A DNA stretch of 64,000 nt from Polynucleobacter sp. VK25 (GCF_018687355.1 NZ_CP061288.1:62001-126000), one strand, 5' to 3'; numbered from the stretch's first letter, positions 30,238 to 40,208 are shown. Made by a program: numbers and translations. The notes: a model not told the origin generated them from the sequence alone.

Positions 30238-31022
30238 CTGCGCTCCTAAATTTATTTGGCGATCTTGGATTTTTTGTTCGTCGCAACTTAAGTAGTCTTG
30301 GCTTAGCTGCACGCATGTTTGTAGCAGTCATTGCACGCTCAGCATTCTTGCTAAAAAGGCCGCGCTTGGTAATTGATCAAATCTTGTTTGTCGGCAATCA
30401 CTCTTTCATCATCATTGCAGTTTCAGGATTATTCGTTGGCTTCGTATTAGGTTTGCAGGGTTACTACACCTTAAATCGTTACGGATCAGAACAGGCGCTT
30501 GGCCTATTGGTCGCCCTCTCCTTAACTCGTGAATTGGGTCCAGTGATTACCGCTTTACTGTTTGCAGGTAGAGCAGGCACTTCATTGACTGCTGAGATTG
30601 GCCTCATGAAGGCTGGAGAACAATTGACTGCTATGGAGATGATGGCAGTAGATCCTTTGGGCCGTGTGATTGCACCAAGGCTTTGGGCGGGCATTATTTC
30701 TATGCCAATTTTGGCGACTATCTTTACTGCAGTAGGTGTATTGGGCGGCTATCTTGTGGGCGTTCCTCTCATTGGAGTCGATTCAGGTGCCTTTTGGTCT
30801 CAAATGCAGGGCGGAGTCGACTTATTCTCTGATATCGGCAATGGCTTAATTAAAAGCATGGTGTTCGGTGTAGCGGTGACATTTATTGCCCTCTATCAGG
30901 GATATGAATCAAAGCCGACTCCCGAAGGCGTTTCGCAAGCGACTACCCGTACGGTGGTGATCTCTTCCTTATCGGTTTTAGCATTGGATTTCTTGCTAAC
31001 CGCGATGATGTTCTCAAATTAG
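30234..31022 (+). CDS. mlaE: Phospholipid transport permease MlaE
   Basis: A 262-residue MlaE/YrbE-family inner-membrane permease that pairs with MlaF and the MlaD ring. About five to six hydrophobic segments; family motif EQALGLLVALSLTRELGPVI followed by TALLFAGRAGTSLTAEIGLM is intact, as is EQLTAMEMMAVDP. Its start overlaps the mlaF stop. mlaD follows after 21 bases. Confidence 0.95.
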   Translation: MTALLNLFGDLGFFVRRNLSSLGLAARMFVAVIARSAFLLKRPRLVIDQILFVGNHSFIIIAVSGLFVGFVLGLQGYYTLNRYGSEQALGLLVALSLTRELGPVITALLFAGRAGTSLTAEIGLMKAGEQLTAMEMMAVDPLGRVIAPRLWAGIISMPILATIFTAVGVLGGYLVGVPLIGVDSGAFWSQMQGGVDLFSDIGNGLIKSMVFGVAVTFIALYQGYESKPTPEGVSQATTRTVVISSLSVLALDFLLTAMMFSN

Positions 31023-31043
31023 AAAGAATAAACTGGGGCTCTT

Positions 31044-31526
31044 ATGAGAAAAAGTGCAATTGATGTCTGGGTAGGAATCTTTGTTGCCATTGGTTTACTG
31101 GCAGCCCTATTTCTCGCGCTGAAAGTTGGCAATATGAACGCAGTGTCATTTGCGCCAACATACAAAATTTCTGCACGCTTTGACAACATCGGCGGCCTGA
31201 AACCTCGCGCACCAGTGAAAAGTGCTGGCGTAGTAGTTGGGCGGATTGCCAATATCTCTTTTGATGACAAGACCTATCAAGCAACCGTAGTAATGACCAT
31301 TGAAGACTCTTATAAGTTTCCAAAAGATTCTTCCGCAAAGATTTTGACATCGGGCTTACTAGGTGAGCAATATATTGGTCTTGAGGCTGGTGGTTCAGAT
31401 GATACGTTGACGAATGGCGAGAAGATTTCTCAAACTCAATCAGCGATTGTTTTAGAAAACCTGATTAGTCAATTCCTCTATAACAAAGCAGCAGATAGCG
31501 GCCAAGAAAAGGGCGCAGCAAAATGA
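31044..31526 (+). CDS. mlaD: Phospholipid-binding MCE protein MlaD
   Basis: A 160-residue protein with one membrane span (about 8-27) and a single MCE domain (about 38-118; FDNIGGLKPRAPVKSAGVVV and SGLLGEQYIGLEAGG). MlaD forms a hexameric ring in the periplasm, bound to MlaFEB, that carries phospholipid. GGGGCT precedes the ATG as a weak ribosome site. The end overlaps mlaA by 4 bases. Confidence 0.95.
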   Translation: MRKSAIDVWVGIFVAIGLLAALFLALKVGNMNAVSFAPTYKISARFDNIGGLKPRAPVKSAGVVVGRIANISFDDKTYQATVVMTIEDSYKFPKDSSAKILTSGLLGEQYIGLEAGGSDDTLTNGEKISQTQSAIVLENLISQFLYNKAADSGQEKGAAK

Positions 31527-32275
31527 TGTTGTTTGTTCTGCGCAAAATCAAGTCAGCCATCGTGCTTGGTTTGATTGCCGCCACTGTTGGTTGTGCATCC
31601 ACTCCTGCTGGCGTAGAGCGCTCCCCTCAGGACCCTTGGGAGCCATTTAACCGCTCGGTATTTGAATTCAATGAGGGCTTAGACGCTTACGTTCTGAAGC
31701 CGGTTGTTGCAGGCTATCGTTTTGTGTTGCCTGAATTTGTACGCGACGGAATTTACAACTTCTTTAGTAACTACAGCGATATCTACACTGCGCTCTACAA
31801 CTTGTTACAAGGCAAGCCAGGTTATGCCTTTAATGATTTCATGCGGGTAGTAGTCAATACAACGATGGGGTTAGGTGGACTTATCGATTTGGCAACTCCT
31901 GGCGGTCTTGAAAAGCACAAAGAAGACTGGGGGCAAACTTTAGGCGTTTGGGGTGTGCCCTCAGGTCCCTATGTCGTTCTTCCTTTCTTTGGTCCAAGTA
32001 ACGTACGCGATACTTTTGGTACTGTTGCCGACTTGGAGTCAGACTATTTATTTAGTTTTGTTAAGGACATTGGTCTACGGAACAGTATTACTGGTTTGCG
32101 CGTGGTCAATGCTCGAAACACTTACTATGAAGCTGGCGATTTATTGGATGGCGCTGCAATTGATAAGTACAGCTTTATGCGTGATGCCTATATCCAGAGA
32201 CGGGCGTATCAAATTAACGAGGGGCGAGACGATGAAGAGCCTCCTATGCCGGTTTATGAGAATCCATACCAATAA
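31523..32275 (+). CDS. mlaA: Outer-membrane lipoprotein MlaA (VacJ)
   Basis: A 250-residue lipoprotein that extracts mislocalised phospholipid from the outer leaflet and hands it to MlaC. The signal peptide ends in the lipobox TVGC (cysteine at residue 24); the VacJ domain has DPWEPFNRSVFEFNEGLDAY, FVRDGIYNFFSNYSD and YVVLPFFGPSNVRDTFG. It overlaps mlaD by 4 bases. In E. coli mlaA stands alone elsewhere; here it sits inside the operon between mlaD and mlaC, so all parts of the pathway are together. Confidence 0.95.
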   Translation: MMLFVLRKIKSAIVLGLIAATVGCASTPAGVERSPQDPWEPFNRSVFEFNEGLDAYVLKPVVAGYRFVLPEFVRDGIYNFFSNYSDIYTALYNLLQGKPGYAFNDFMRVVVNTTMGLGGLIDLATPGGLEKHKEDWGQTLGVWGVPSGPYVVLPFFGPSNVRDTFGTVADLESDYLFSFVKDIGLRNSITGLRVVNARNTYYEAGDLLDGAAIDKYSFMRDAYIQRRAYQINEGRDDEEPPMPVYENPYQ

Positions 32276-32356
32276 GCCGAAAAATAGGTAGTCAGTAATA
32301 TAGTTTGATGCAGCTAAAATGATCCTCAATTTAGATAAAGATAGCATGCAGGGAAT

Positions 32357-32998
32357 ATGAAAACATTTAAAAAAATCTACCACTTGCTTTTTGCAGGTCT
32401 GTTGCTTGCATCCAGCGCTGTTCTTGCTCAAACACCCGACCAAGCAACCCCACCAGATGCTTTAATTAAAATGGTAGTTACCGAAGTGATGGCTACAGTT
32501 AAGGCTGATCCAGATATTCAAAAGGGCAATATTCCTAAGATTGTGGATTTGGTTGAAAAGAAAATTGTTCCGTATACCGATATGCGTCGCACTACAGAAA
32601 TGGCGATGGGCCCTAATTGGAAAAAGGCAACGCCTGAGCAACAGGCTCAATTAACTTCCGAGTTTAAGAATCTGCTCATTCGTACCTATTCAGGTGCCTT
32701 GAGCCAATTGCGTGATCAGACTGTTCAATTTAAGGCCTTACGCGCAGCTCCAGACGATAAAGAAGTCGTTGTGAAGACGGTAGTGCTCGGCCGTGGCGAT
32801 CCAGTGCCCCTAGATTACCGTCTTGAGAAAACAGCTAGCGGTTGGAAGGTATACGACATGAACATCATGGGCGTTTGGTTGGTTGAGGCTTATCGTAATC
32901 AGTTCTCCAACCAGATTAGTCAAAATGGTATTGAAGGTCTAGTGAAATTTTTACAAGATCGCAATAAACAGTTGGCTAGCGCTAAACCAGCCAATTAA
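32357..32998 (+). CDS. mlaC: Periplasmic phospholipid shuttle MlaC
   Basis: A 213-residue exported protein with a signal peptide (about 1-24, cleaved after VLA) and the Tol-Tol-Ttg2 (MlaC) domain: PYTDMRRTTEMAMGPNWKKA, FKNLLIRTYSGALSQLRDQT, and WKVYDMNIMGVWLVEAYRNQ near 172-191. It ferries phospholipid between MlaA and MlaD. An 81-base gap upstream sets it slightly apart from mlaA and could hold an internal promoter. mlaB follows. Confidence 0.95.
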   Translation: MKTFKKIYHLLFAGLLLASSAVLAQTPDQATPPDALIKMVVTEVMATVKADPDIQKGNIPKIVDLVEKKIVPYTDMRRTTEMAMGPNWKKATPEQQAQLTSEFKNLLIRTYSGALSQLRDQTVQFKALRAAPDDKEVVVKTVVLGRGDPVPLDYRLEKTASGWKVYDMNIMGVWLVEAYRNQFSNQISQNGIEGLVKFLQDRNKQLASAKPAN

Positions 32999-33016
32999 TT
33001 GTTAAGCACAGAGATC

Positions 33017-33274
33017 ATGCCTTTTCTTTTGCCTAAAAAAGTGACGCAAGAAACTGCCTTGCAGTTGCAAAAAGAAGGCTTATTGAATAGCCCCAATTTG
33101 AAATCCATTGATTGCTCGGCGCTTAAGGATTTTGATTCCACCGTATTGACGGTTTTATTAGCGTGGCAAAAAAAGCTCACCGCTGAAGGTAGGGTCATTA
33201 AGATTGAACATGCACCAGAAAAGCTAAAAGTCCTTGCTGGTGTTTACGGCGTAAATGTATTGCTGGGCTTGTAA
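33017..33274 (+). CDS. mlaB: STAS-domain protein MlaB
   Basis: An 85-residue STAS-domain protein that binds MlaF and stabilises the transporter. The motif IDCSALKDFDSTVLTVLLAW has the position of the phosphorylatable Ser/Thr of STAS proteins. A TTG at 32999 could also start it (91 residues), but ATG at 33017 has CAGAGATC upstream and is preferred. Its stop overlaps the next ATG (TAATG at 33272-33276). STAS proteins diverge quickly; assignment rests on fold pattern and operon place. Confidence 0.85.
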   Translation: MPFLLPKKVTQETALQLQKEGLLNSPNLKSIDCSALKDFDSTVLTVLLAWQKKLTAEGRVIKIEHAPEKLKVLAGVYGVNVLLGL

Positions 33275-34032
33275 TGGCGATGCATTCTGCAATTTCTATT
33301 CAAAATATATCTAAGCAGTACGGAGCGCTTCAAGCGCTAGATGATGTTTCCTTGACTATTGAGCCCGGAGAATTTTTTGGATTACTGGGGCCTAATGGCG
33401 CTGGTAAGACAACCTTAATTTCTATTTTGGCTGGCTTAGTAACACCTAGTCATGGTCATGCAGCCATTATGGGTGCCGATGTTCAGAAGGGGTTTCGTGA
33501 GGCGCGCCGCATGCTGGGCGTGGTTCCTCAAGAACTCGTTTTTGATCCCTTCTTTACCGTGCGCGAGACTTTACGTTTTCAATCAGGATACTTTGGCATT
33601 CGTAATAACGATGCGTGGATAGACGAGATCATGGCCAATCTGGATCTCACCTCTAAGGCCGATAGCAATATGCGCTCTTTGTCTGGTGGTATGAAGCGTC
33701 GAGTACTTGTTGCCCAGGCTTTAGTTCACAGACCCCCAGTCATTATTTTGGATGAGCCTACGGCAGGAGTGGACGTTGAATTACGTCAATCCTTATGGCA
33801 ATTCATTAGCAGACTGAACCAAGATGGTCATACGATTGTATTGACTACACATTATTTAGAAGAAGCTGAAGCCTTATGTCAGCGTATTGCCATGCTTAAG
33901 CAAGGCAAGATAGTGGCACTTGATACCACCGCTAATTTATTAAGTCGTTATGGATCCGTCAAAAAAGATGGCGAAGGTAAGACGGATTTAGAAGAGGTGT
34001 TTGTTAACATCATGTCAGGGGGTGCCCAATGA
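33274..34032 (+). CDS. ABC-2 type exporter ATP-binding protein (YadG-like)
   Basis: A 252-residue ABC ATPase with Walker A GPNGAGKTT (39-47), signature LSGGMKRRV, Walker B VIILDEPTAGVD and switch LTTHYLEEAE. It resembles the YadG/NodI/DrrA type, which pairs with ABC-2 permeases; the next gene is such a permease and overlaps it by 4 bases. The substrate is unknown. It starts with a one-base overlap to mlaB, so it is probably cotranscribed with mla; an ATG at 33280 is an alternative start. Confidence 0.88.
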   Translation: MAMHSAISIQNISKQYGALQALDDVSLTIEPGEFFGLLGPNGAGKTTLISILAGLVTPSHGHAAIMGADVQKGFREARRMLGVVPQELVFDPFFTVRETLRFQSGYFGIRNNDAWIDEIMANLDLTSKADSNMRSLSGGMKRRVLVAQALVHRPPVIILDEPTAGVDVELRQSLWQFISRLNQDGHTIVLTTHYLEEAEALCQRIAMLKQGKIVALDTTANLLSRYGSVKKDGEGKTDLEEVFVNIMSGGAQ

Positions 34033-34817
34033 AGCACGGCCTCAATCGACCTGCCTTAGAGTACGGTAGCGGTTTCCCGACTTTATTGTTCAAGGAAGTA
34101 AAGCGCTTTTATAAAGTAGCCTTTCAGACAGTAGCGGCGCCAGTACTTACTGCCGTCTTGTATCTCATGATCTTCGGGCATGTTCTTGAGGGTAGAGAAG
34201 TGTATGGCCGCTTGAGCTATACCGCTTTTTTAATTCCCGGTCTTGTGATGATGAGTGTTTTGCAAAATGCCTTTGCAAATACCTCCTCTTCTTTAATCCA
34301 GTCAAAGGTCACCGGCAACCTGGTATTTGTTTTATTGGCGCCTTTGAGTCACTTTGAGTTCTATGCTGCCTATATCTTGGCCGCGGTATTTCGTGGAATC
34401 GTTGTCGGCTTAGGTGTCCTATTGATTACCATTTGGTTCGCTACACCCACCTTGGAATATCCATTGTGGATTTTGGTGTTTGCCTTTTTGGGCGCGGCAA
34501 TTTTAGGTAGTCTTGGCCTAATAGCCGGTATTTGGGCTGACAAATATGACCAGTTAGCAGCGTTTCAGAACTTCATCATCATGCCAGCGACCATGTTGTC
34601 GGGCGTCTTCTACTCGATCCACTCATTACCACCGGCATGGCAGGTAGTCTCGCACTTCAATCCTTTCTTTTACATGATTGATGGTTTCCGCTATGGGTTC
34701 TTCGGCGTCTCCGATAACTCCCCTTGGAGCAGCTTAGCGATTGTGTTCAGCTTCTTGATAGTGGTGTCAGTGATTGCCCTGCGTCTGCTACAAAAGGGCT
34801 ATAAGCTCCGCTATTAA
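34029..34817 (+). CDS. ABC-2 type exporter permease (YadH-like)
   Basis: A 262-residue membrane protein with six hydrophobic segments, one containing SYTAFLIPGLVMMSVLQNAF, and the ABC-2 signature region MPATMLSGVFYSIHSLPPAWQ followed by HFNPFFYMIDGFRYGFFG. It forms the membrane part of the exporter with the preceding ATPase. The substrate cannot be deduced. Its place between mlaB and ibaG suggests an envelope role, but that is inference. Confidence 0.88.
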   Translation: MKHGLNRPALEYGSGFPTLLFKEVKRFYKVAFQTVAAPVLTAVLYLMIFGHVLEGREVYGRLSYTAFLIPGLVMMSVLQNAFANTSSSLIQSKVTGNLVFVLLAPLSHFEFYAAYILAAVFRGIVVGLGVLLITIWFATPTLEYPLWILVFAFLGAAILGSLGLIAGIWADKYDQLAAFQNFIIMPATMLSGVFYSIHSLPPAWQVVSHFNPFFYMIDGFRYGFFGVSDNSPWSSLAIVFSFLIVVSVIALRLLQKGYKLRY

Positions 34818-34849
34818 TTGTTTACACCCTGGTTTTATTAGGAGAAGAA

Positions 34850-35098
34850 ATGTTACCCACCCCAGAACAAATTGAAGGCTATATCAAGCAAGGTATTCAG
34901 TGCACTCATATACAGGTTGAGGGTGATGGCCAGCATTTTTTTGCAACCATTGTGAGTCCTGAGTTTGAAGGCAAGCGTTTAGTGCAGCGTCATCAATTGG
35001 TTTATGGCGCCATGGGCGATCGCATGAAAGCAGAAGTACATGCTTTATCAATCAAGGCATTTACACCTGAAGAGTTTGCGCAGAATTCAGCAGCATAA
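34850..35098 (+). CDS. ibaG: BolA-family protein IbaG
   Basis: An 82-residue BolA-like protein with the conserved histidine region FEGKRLVQRHQLVYGAMGDR and the closing EVHALSIKAFTPEEF. BolA proteins bind 2Fe-2S clusters together with monothiol glutaredoxins, and grxD is also in this window. The position between the mla block and murA is the same as in E. coli (yrbA/ibaG). AGGAGAAGAA is a strong ribosome site. Confidence 0.93.
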   Translation: MLPTPEQIEGYIKQGIQCTHIQVEGDGQHFFATIVSPEFEGKRLVQRHQLVYGAMGDRMKAEVHALSIKAFTPEEFAQNSAA

Positions 35099-35154
35099 GA
35101 ATTACCTCATTACACATTGCATATTAATAACTAAGTTTTTACTGGAATCGTTTC

Positions 35155-36429
35155 ATGGATAAATTACGAATGGTTGGCGGAACACCCCTCAAGGGAGAGG
35201 TGATTATTGCTGGCGCTAAAAATGCCGCATTGCCAATCCTGTGTGCTTGTCTGCTAACTGATCAGCCAGTAGTTTTGCGCAACGTCCCTGATTTACAAGA
35301 TGTACGCACCATGCTCAAGCTTTTGCAAGAGATCGGTGTAACAGTCGATTTTCCCGATGCGAGCGATCGTAGTCATATGGTGCTGAGCGCCGCGGTGATT
35401 AAGAGCTCTGAAGCGACCTATGAAATGGTAAAAACCATGCGCGCCTCTATTTTGGTGCTGGGCCCGCTCTTGGCCAGAATGCACAGTGCAAAAGTTTCTT
35501 TGCCTGGTGGTTGTGCCATTGGTGCGCGTCCAGTTGATCAGCACATCAAGGGTCTAAAGGCGATGGGCGCGAGCATCAAGATTAAGAGTGGTTATATCCA
35601 AGCAGAAACTAAGCCTCAATCTGATCGATTGAAGGGTGCTTCCATCTTGACCGATATGATTACTGTGACCGGTACCGAGAATTTATTAATGGCCGCTACT
35701 TTGGCGTCTGGTACTACCGTTTTAGAAAATGCTGCACGCGAGCCTGAGGTTGGTGACTTAGCTGAGTTGCTGGTAAAGATGGGCGCAAAGATTTCGGGCA
35801 TTGGAAGCGATCGCCTGGTGATTGAAGGTGTTGAAAAACTTCACGGCGCCGATCATTCGGTTATTGCAGATCGTATTGAGGCTGGCACATTCTTGTGTGC
35901 GGTTGCTGCCACTGGTGGTGAGATTACAGTAAAGCATTGCCGCCCTGATACTCTGGATGCAGTGATCGTGAAGCTAAAGGAAGCAGGCCTACAAATGGAA
36001 ATTGGTCCTGATTGGATTAAGGCATCCATGCAAGGACGTCCTAAAGCAGTTAATTTCCGCACCTCTGAGTACCCAGCTTTCCCAACAGATATGCAGGCGC
36101 AGTTGATGACCGTCAACGCAATCGCATCAGGCAGCTCAACCATTACCGAAACGATTTTCGAGAATCGCTTTATGCACGTTCAAGAGCTCAATCGTTTAGG
36201 GGCTGATATCGCTATCGAAGGAAATACTGCGATCGCCCAGGGAGTCGAAAAGCTCTCGGGTGCAATCGTGATGGCTACCGACCTGCGTGCTTCGGCCAGC
36301 TTAGTGATTGCTGGATTGGCGGCCCAAGGCGAAACCCAAGTAGACCGGATTTACCATTTAGATCGTGGCTATGACCGCATGGAGCATAAGTTGACCCTCT
36401 TAGGCGCCAATATTGAGCGCGTAAAGTAA
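35155..36429 (+). CDS. murA: UDP-N-acetylglucosamine 1-carboxyvinyltransferase
   Basis: A 424-residue enzyme that transfers enolpyruvate from PEP to UDP-GlcNAc, the first committed step of peptidoglycan synthesis and the target of fosfomycin. Lys22-Asn23 and Cys120 in [13 protein letters not shown] (the fosfomycin-reactive cysteine) are present, so the enzyme should be of the sensitive type. [20 protein letters not shown] and the final [18 protein letters not shown] and [11 protein letters not shown] are canonical. hisG follows after 20 bases. Confidence 0.97.
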   Translation: MDKLRMVGGTPLKGEVIIAGAKNAALPILCACLLTDQPVVLRNVPDLQDVRTMLKLLQEIGVTVDFPDASDRSHMVLSAAVIKSSEATYEMVKTMRASILVLGPLLARMHSAKVSLPGGCAIGARPVDQHIKGLKAMGASIKIKSGYIQAETKPQSDRLKGASILTDMITVTGTENLLMAATLASGTTVLENAAREPEVGDLAELLVKMGAKISGIGSDRLVIEGVEKLHGADHSVIADRIEAGTFLCAVAATGGEITVKHCRPDTLDAVIVKLKEAGLQMEIGPDWIKASMQGRPKAVNFRTSEYPAFPTDMQAQLMTVNAIASGSSTITETIFENRFMHVQELNRLGADIAIEGNTAIAQGVEKLSGAIVMATDLRASASLVIAGLAAQGETQVDRIYHLDRGYDRMEHKLTLLGANIERVK

Positions 36430-36449
36430 GGCTGATGGATAATTAGTCC

Positions 36450-37076
36450 ATGAAATTGACTTTAGCGCTCTCCAAAGGGCGCATCTTCGAAGAAACCGCC
36501 GAGATCTTATCCAAGGTCGGTATTGTGCCGCTGGAAGATCCTGAGAAGTCACGCAAACTGATTATTGAGACTACCAATCCGGATGTTCGCTTAATCATTG
36601 TTCGTGCCTCAGATGTGCCCACCTATGTGCAATTTGGTGGTGCTGATTTTGGAGTTGCTGGTTTAGATGTATTAATGGAAAAAGGCAGCGACGGACTATA
36701 TGTGCCTTATGACTTAAATATTGCTAAGTGCCGCATGTCTGTTGCCGTTCGCGAAGGCTTTGATTACGCTGCTGCGGTGAAGCAAGGCTCTCGTTTAAAG
36801 GTTGCCACTAAGTATGTCAATTGTGCGCGTGAACACTTTGCTAATAAAGGTGTGCATATCGATACCATTCAGCTCTATGGTTCGATGGAGCTTGCGCCTT
36901 TAGTGGGCTTAGCTGATGCGATTGTGGATTTAGTTTCTACTGGCAATACACTGAAAGCGAACGGCTTGGTTGAAGTAGAGCCAATTGCCGATATCAGTGC
37001 ACGTCTGGTAGTGAACCAAGCTTCATATAAACGCAAGCGTGCGCAGTTACAGCCTATTTTTGAGTTGCTGAAATAA
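36450..37076 (+). CDS. hisG: ATP phosphoribosyltransferase, short form
   Basis: A 208-residue HisG of the short type, which lacks the carboxy regulatory domain and needs the HisZ subunit for activity. Motifs: [38 protein letters not shown] and the PRPP-binding [20 protein letters not shown]. It catalyses the first step of histidine synthesis. hisZ is not in this window and is expected elsewhere in the genome. hisD follows after 26 bases. Confidence 0.96.
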   Translation: MKLTLALSKGRIFEETAEILSKVGIVPLEDPEKSRKLIIETTNPDVRLIIVRASDVPTYVQFGGADFGVAGLDVLMEKGSDGLYVPYDLNIAKCRMSVAVREGFDYAAAVKQGSRLKVATKYVNCAREHFANKGVHIDTIQLYGSMELAPLVGLADAIVDLVSTGNTLKANGLVEVEPIADISARLVVNQASYKRKRAQLQPIFELLK

Positions 37077-37102
37077 TCAGTAGCCAACGAGAAGCCTTAT
37101 CC

Positions 37103-38425
37103 ATGTCTTCAAATATCAACGTTAAGCGCCTCAATAGCAAGGATGCAGGTTTCAGAGAAATTCTGTTGTCTAGCCTTTCCTTGCCTACAGCCGATGATGA
37201 GGCGATAGATGCTGCCGTAGTCAAGATTTTGGCGGCTGTTAAAGACAAAGGTGATGAAGCAGTTCTAGAATTTACAAAGCAGTTTGATCGTTTAAATGTC
37301 GACAGTGTTTCTGATTTAGAGATTCCTCGCAAAGATTTAGAGCAGGCCTATCAGTCATTATCTGCTGAACAAAAAAATGCCTTAGATATTGCTGCGCAAA
37401 GAGTGCGCGCTTATCACGAGAAACAAAAAATTGAGGCAGGTTGCCATTCCTGGGAGTATGAAGAGAAGGATGGAACACGCTTAGGTCAAAAAGTAACGGC
37501 TTTAGATCGCGTTGGCATTTATGTGCCAGGCGGTAAAGCGGCGTATCCATCCTCAGTTCTGATGAATGCGATTCCTGCCAAAGTAGCCGGCGTTGCTGAG
37601 GTCATGATGGTTGTGCCCACTCCAGATGGTGCACGCAACCCATTGGTCTTGGCGGCAGCTTATCTTGCAGGTGTAGATCGTGTCTTTACGATTGGCGGCG
37701 CTCAGGCAGTTGGTGCATTGGCTTACGGGACTAAAACGATTCCTTCGGTCGATAAAATTGTTGGACCAGGTAATGCTTATGTGGCTGCAGCCAAGCGCAG
37801 AGTATTTGGTACGGTAGGTATCGATATGATCGCCGGACCTTCAGAGATTTTAGTTCTCTGTGACGGATCTACTAACCCCGATTGGGTTGCTATGGATTTG
37901 TTCTCACAGGCTGAGCACGATGAGCAGGCGCAATCGATTTTGCTTTGTCCAGATGCTGCATATATTGAACAAGTGCAGGCCAGTATTAATAAGCTTTTAC
38001 CAGAAATGCCAAGGGCAAAAGTCATTGAAGCTTCGCTCACAAATCGCGCCTTGTTGATTCAGGTTAAGGATATGGCAGAGGCTTGTGAAATTGCCAATGC
38101 GATTGCTGCTGAACATCTGGAAATTTGCGCTGCTGATCCCCGTAGATGGGCAGATCAAATTCGTCATGCTGGTGCCATTTTTATGGGGAACTACACTAGC
38201 GAATCATTAGGTGATTATTGCGCTGGTCCTAATCACGTTTTACCGACTGCACGTACTGCACGCTTCTCTTCACCGCTGGGTGTTTACGACTTCATCAAGC
38301 GCTCGAGCATGATTGAAGTGAGTGAGGCAGGCGCCCAAACCTTGGGTGCTGTGGCGAGCACTCTAGCTCACGGTGAAGGCTTGCAAGCCCATGCACGTGC
38401 GGCTGAGATGCGCTTAAAAAAGTAA
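37103..38425 (+). CDS. hisD: Histidinol dehydrogenase
   Basis: A 440-residue zinc enzyme oxidising histidinol to histidine in two NAD-dependent steps. Diagnostic stretches are [38 protein letters not shown], the zinc-ligand region [17 protein letters not shown] and [20 protein letters not shown]. It ends 11 bases before the end of hisC, which is encoded on the opposite strand. Confidence 0.97.
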   Translation: MSSNINVKRLNSKDAGFREILLSSLSLPTADDEAIDAAVVKILAAVKDKGDEAVLEFTKQFDRLNVDSVSDLEIPRKDLEQAYQSLSAEQKNALDIAAQRVRAYHEKQKIEAGCHSWEYEEKDGTRLGQKVTALDRVGIYVPGGKAAYPSSVLMNAIPAKVAGVAEVMMVVPTPDGARNPLVLAAAYLAGVDRVFTIGGAQAVGALAYGTKTIPSVDKIVGPGNAYVAAAKRRVFGTVGIDMIAGPSEILVLCDGSTNPDWVAMDLFSQAEHDEQAQSILLCPDAAYIEQVQASINKLLPEMPRAKVIEASLTNRALLIQVKDMAEACEIANAIAAEHLEICAADPRRWADQIRHAGAIFMGNYTSESLGDYCAGPNHVLPTARTARFSSPLGVYDFIKRSSMIEVSEAGAQTLGAVASTLAHGEGLQAHARAAEMRLKK

Positions 38426-38436
38426 TTCTAAAAAAC

Positions 38437-39504
38437 TTAACTCAGAATATCTTTTAAAGCAGCGACGAGTTCGCTGCTTTGTTCATCTGTGCCAATCGTA
38501 ATGCGCAAGAATTCTTCTATACGCGCAGATTTAAAGTGACGCACGATGATGCCTCGATCCCTCAAGGCTTGGTAGAGCTTGGCGCCAGCGTGCTTTGGAT
38601 GACGTGTGAAAATAAAGTTTGCAGTTGAAGGTAGCGTCTCAAATCCCAAGGCGTTTAGTTGCTCGACCAACTTGCTACGAGTTTGAATTACTTTGTTAGA
38701 AGTTTCTTCAAGGTGCGTTTGATCTTCAATCGCAGCAATGGCACCAGATTGAGCAAGGCGGCCTAGCGGGTAAGAGTTAAAGCTATTTTTTACACGCTCT
38801 AACCCTTCGATCAAATCAGGGTGACCAACCGCAAAGCCAACACGTAGGCCGGCTAGGGCGCGTGATTTGGAAAGTGTATGCACGACCAGAAGATTTTCTG
38901 GGCAGGTATTGCCGCGTAACAGCGGAATGCAAGATTCGGTTCCGTAATCAACGTAGGCTTCATCAATCACTACTACTGAGTCTTTGTTGCGCGATAGTAA
39001 GACTTCGATTTCTGAACGAGGAATGGATCGCCCTGTTGGTGCATTAGGGTTGGGAAAAATAATTCCACCATTTGGGGTTTGGTAATCAGTAGTGTTGATC
39101 TCAAATTTTTCACCCAATGGAACTGTTAGGTAATCAATTCCAAAAAGTTTGCAGTAGACCGGATAGAAGCTATAGGTAATGTCCGGAAAATGTACCGGCT
39201 TACTTTGTTTGAGTAGGCCAGCAAAGACATGGGCCAACACCTCATCTGAACCATTACCTAAAAAGACTTGTTTTGGGTCTAGGCCATGTAATTTGGCGAT
39301 AGCTAGTTTGAGGGCTGCGCCTTCTGGATCTGGGTAAAGACGCAAATCGGCGGTATTCTGACTTTCGATCGCAGCCAGTGCTTTTGGCGATGGGCCATAA
39401 GGGCTCTCATTCGTGTTGAGTTTGACCAGCCGCTGCATTTGCGGTTGCTCCCCTGGAACGTAAGGGGTTAGGGTTTGAACAACAGGGCTCCAAAAACGGC
39501 TCAT
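38437..39504 (-). CDS. hisC: Histidinol-phosphate aminotransferase
   Basis: A 355-residue fold-type I PLP aminotransferase for the imidazole-acetol-phosphate step. It starts [23 protein letters not shown]-site Lys213 is in [27 protein letters not shown] and [13 protein letters not shown] are typical. It lies in the expected place between hisD and hisB but on the minus strand, convergent with hisD and divergent from hisB, which would break the usual hisGDCB co-transcription. The gene is intact. Confidence 0.95.
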   Translation of the reverse strand: MSRFWSPVVQTLTPYVPGEQPQMQRLVKLNTNESPYGPSPKALAAIESQNTADLRLYPDPEGAALKLAIAKLHGLDPKQVFLGNGSDEVLAHVFAGLLKQSKPVHFPDITYSFYPVYCKLFGIDYLTVPLGEKFEINTTDYQTPNGGIIFPNPNAPTGRSIPRSEIEVLLSRNKDSVVVIDEAYVDYGTESCIPLLRGNTCPENLLVVHTLSKSRALAGLRVGFAVGHPDLIEGLERVKNSFNSYPLGRLAQSGAIAAIEDQTHLEETSNKVIQTRSKLVEQLNALGFETLPSTANFIFTRHPKHAGAKLYQALRDRGIIVRHFKSARIEEFLRITIGTDEQSSELVAALKDILS

Positions 39505-39574
39505 GGGGGTTCTCAGGTCAAAAATCAGGATGAAAGTACGGCAATATCGATATTTAAATCTTCTCTAGGAATGA

Positions 39575-39580
39575 TATTAT
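39575..39580 (+). promoter_or_regulatory. Candidate -10 element of the hisB-hisE operon
   Basis: TATTAT lies 40 bases upstream of the hisB ATG in the 116-base gap between the divergent hisC and hisB. No strong -35 hexamer is spaced correctly (the TTTAAA region at 39553-39558 is the best candidate). A promoter is required here because hisC upstream faces the other way. Confidence 0.35.
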
Positions 39581-39620
39581 GAGGCTTCAATCAACACTTC
39601 GCCTCGCGGCGCAATGAAGC

Positions 39621-40208
39621 ATGCGGCAAGCCGACGTTACCCGAAACACTTCGGAAACCAAAATTCAGATTTCCATCAATTTAGATGGTACCGGTAAGGC
39701 TGAGCTAGCCTCCGGCGTCCCTTTTCTCGATCATATGTTGGACCAGATTGCCCGTCACGGCATGATTGACCTCAAGGTGGTTGCCAATGGCGATACCCAT
39801 ATTGATGATCATCACACTGTTGAGGATGTGGGCATTACTTTAGGGCAGGCTTTTGCCAAAGCGGTAGGCGATAAGGCTGGTATTACTCGGTATGGCCACT
39901 CTTATGTGCCTCTTGATGAGACTCTCTCTCGTGTTGTGATTGATTTCTCTGGTCGTCCAGGCTTGGAATTTAATGTTCCTTTTACTCGCGCTCGCGTGGG
40001 AGACTTTGATGTGGACCTCAGTATCGAATTTTTCCGTGGTTTTGTGAATCACGCTGGAGTGACTTTGCACATCGATAATTTGCGCGGTATTAATGCGCAC
40101 CACCAGATTGAAACGGTGTTCAAGGCTTTTGGTCGCGCTTTGCGTATGGCCTTGGCAGTCGATCCTCGTGCGTCTGGCTCTATTCCTTCAACCAAAGGCA
40201 GCCTCTAA
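39621..40208 (+). CDS. hisB: Imidazoleglycerol-phosphate dehydratase
   Basis: A 195-residue monofunctional dehydratase (no HisN phosphatase part, unlike the E. coli fusion). Metal-binding histidines lie in [19 protein letters not shown] and in [35 protein letters not shown] is the amino-half repeat. The phosphatase step must be carried out by a separate HolPase not seen here. The ATG at 39621 has weak ribosome-site support. Confidence 0.96.
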   Translation: MRQADVTRNTSETKIQISINLDGTGKAELASGVPFLDHMLDQIARHGMIDLKVVANGDTHIDDHHTVEDVGITLGQAFAKAVGDKAGITRYGHSYVPLDETLSRVVIDFSGRPGLEFNVPFTRARVGDFDVDLSIEFFRGFVNHAGVTLHIDNLRGINAHHQIETVFKAFGRALRMALAVDPRASGSIPSTKGSL

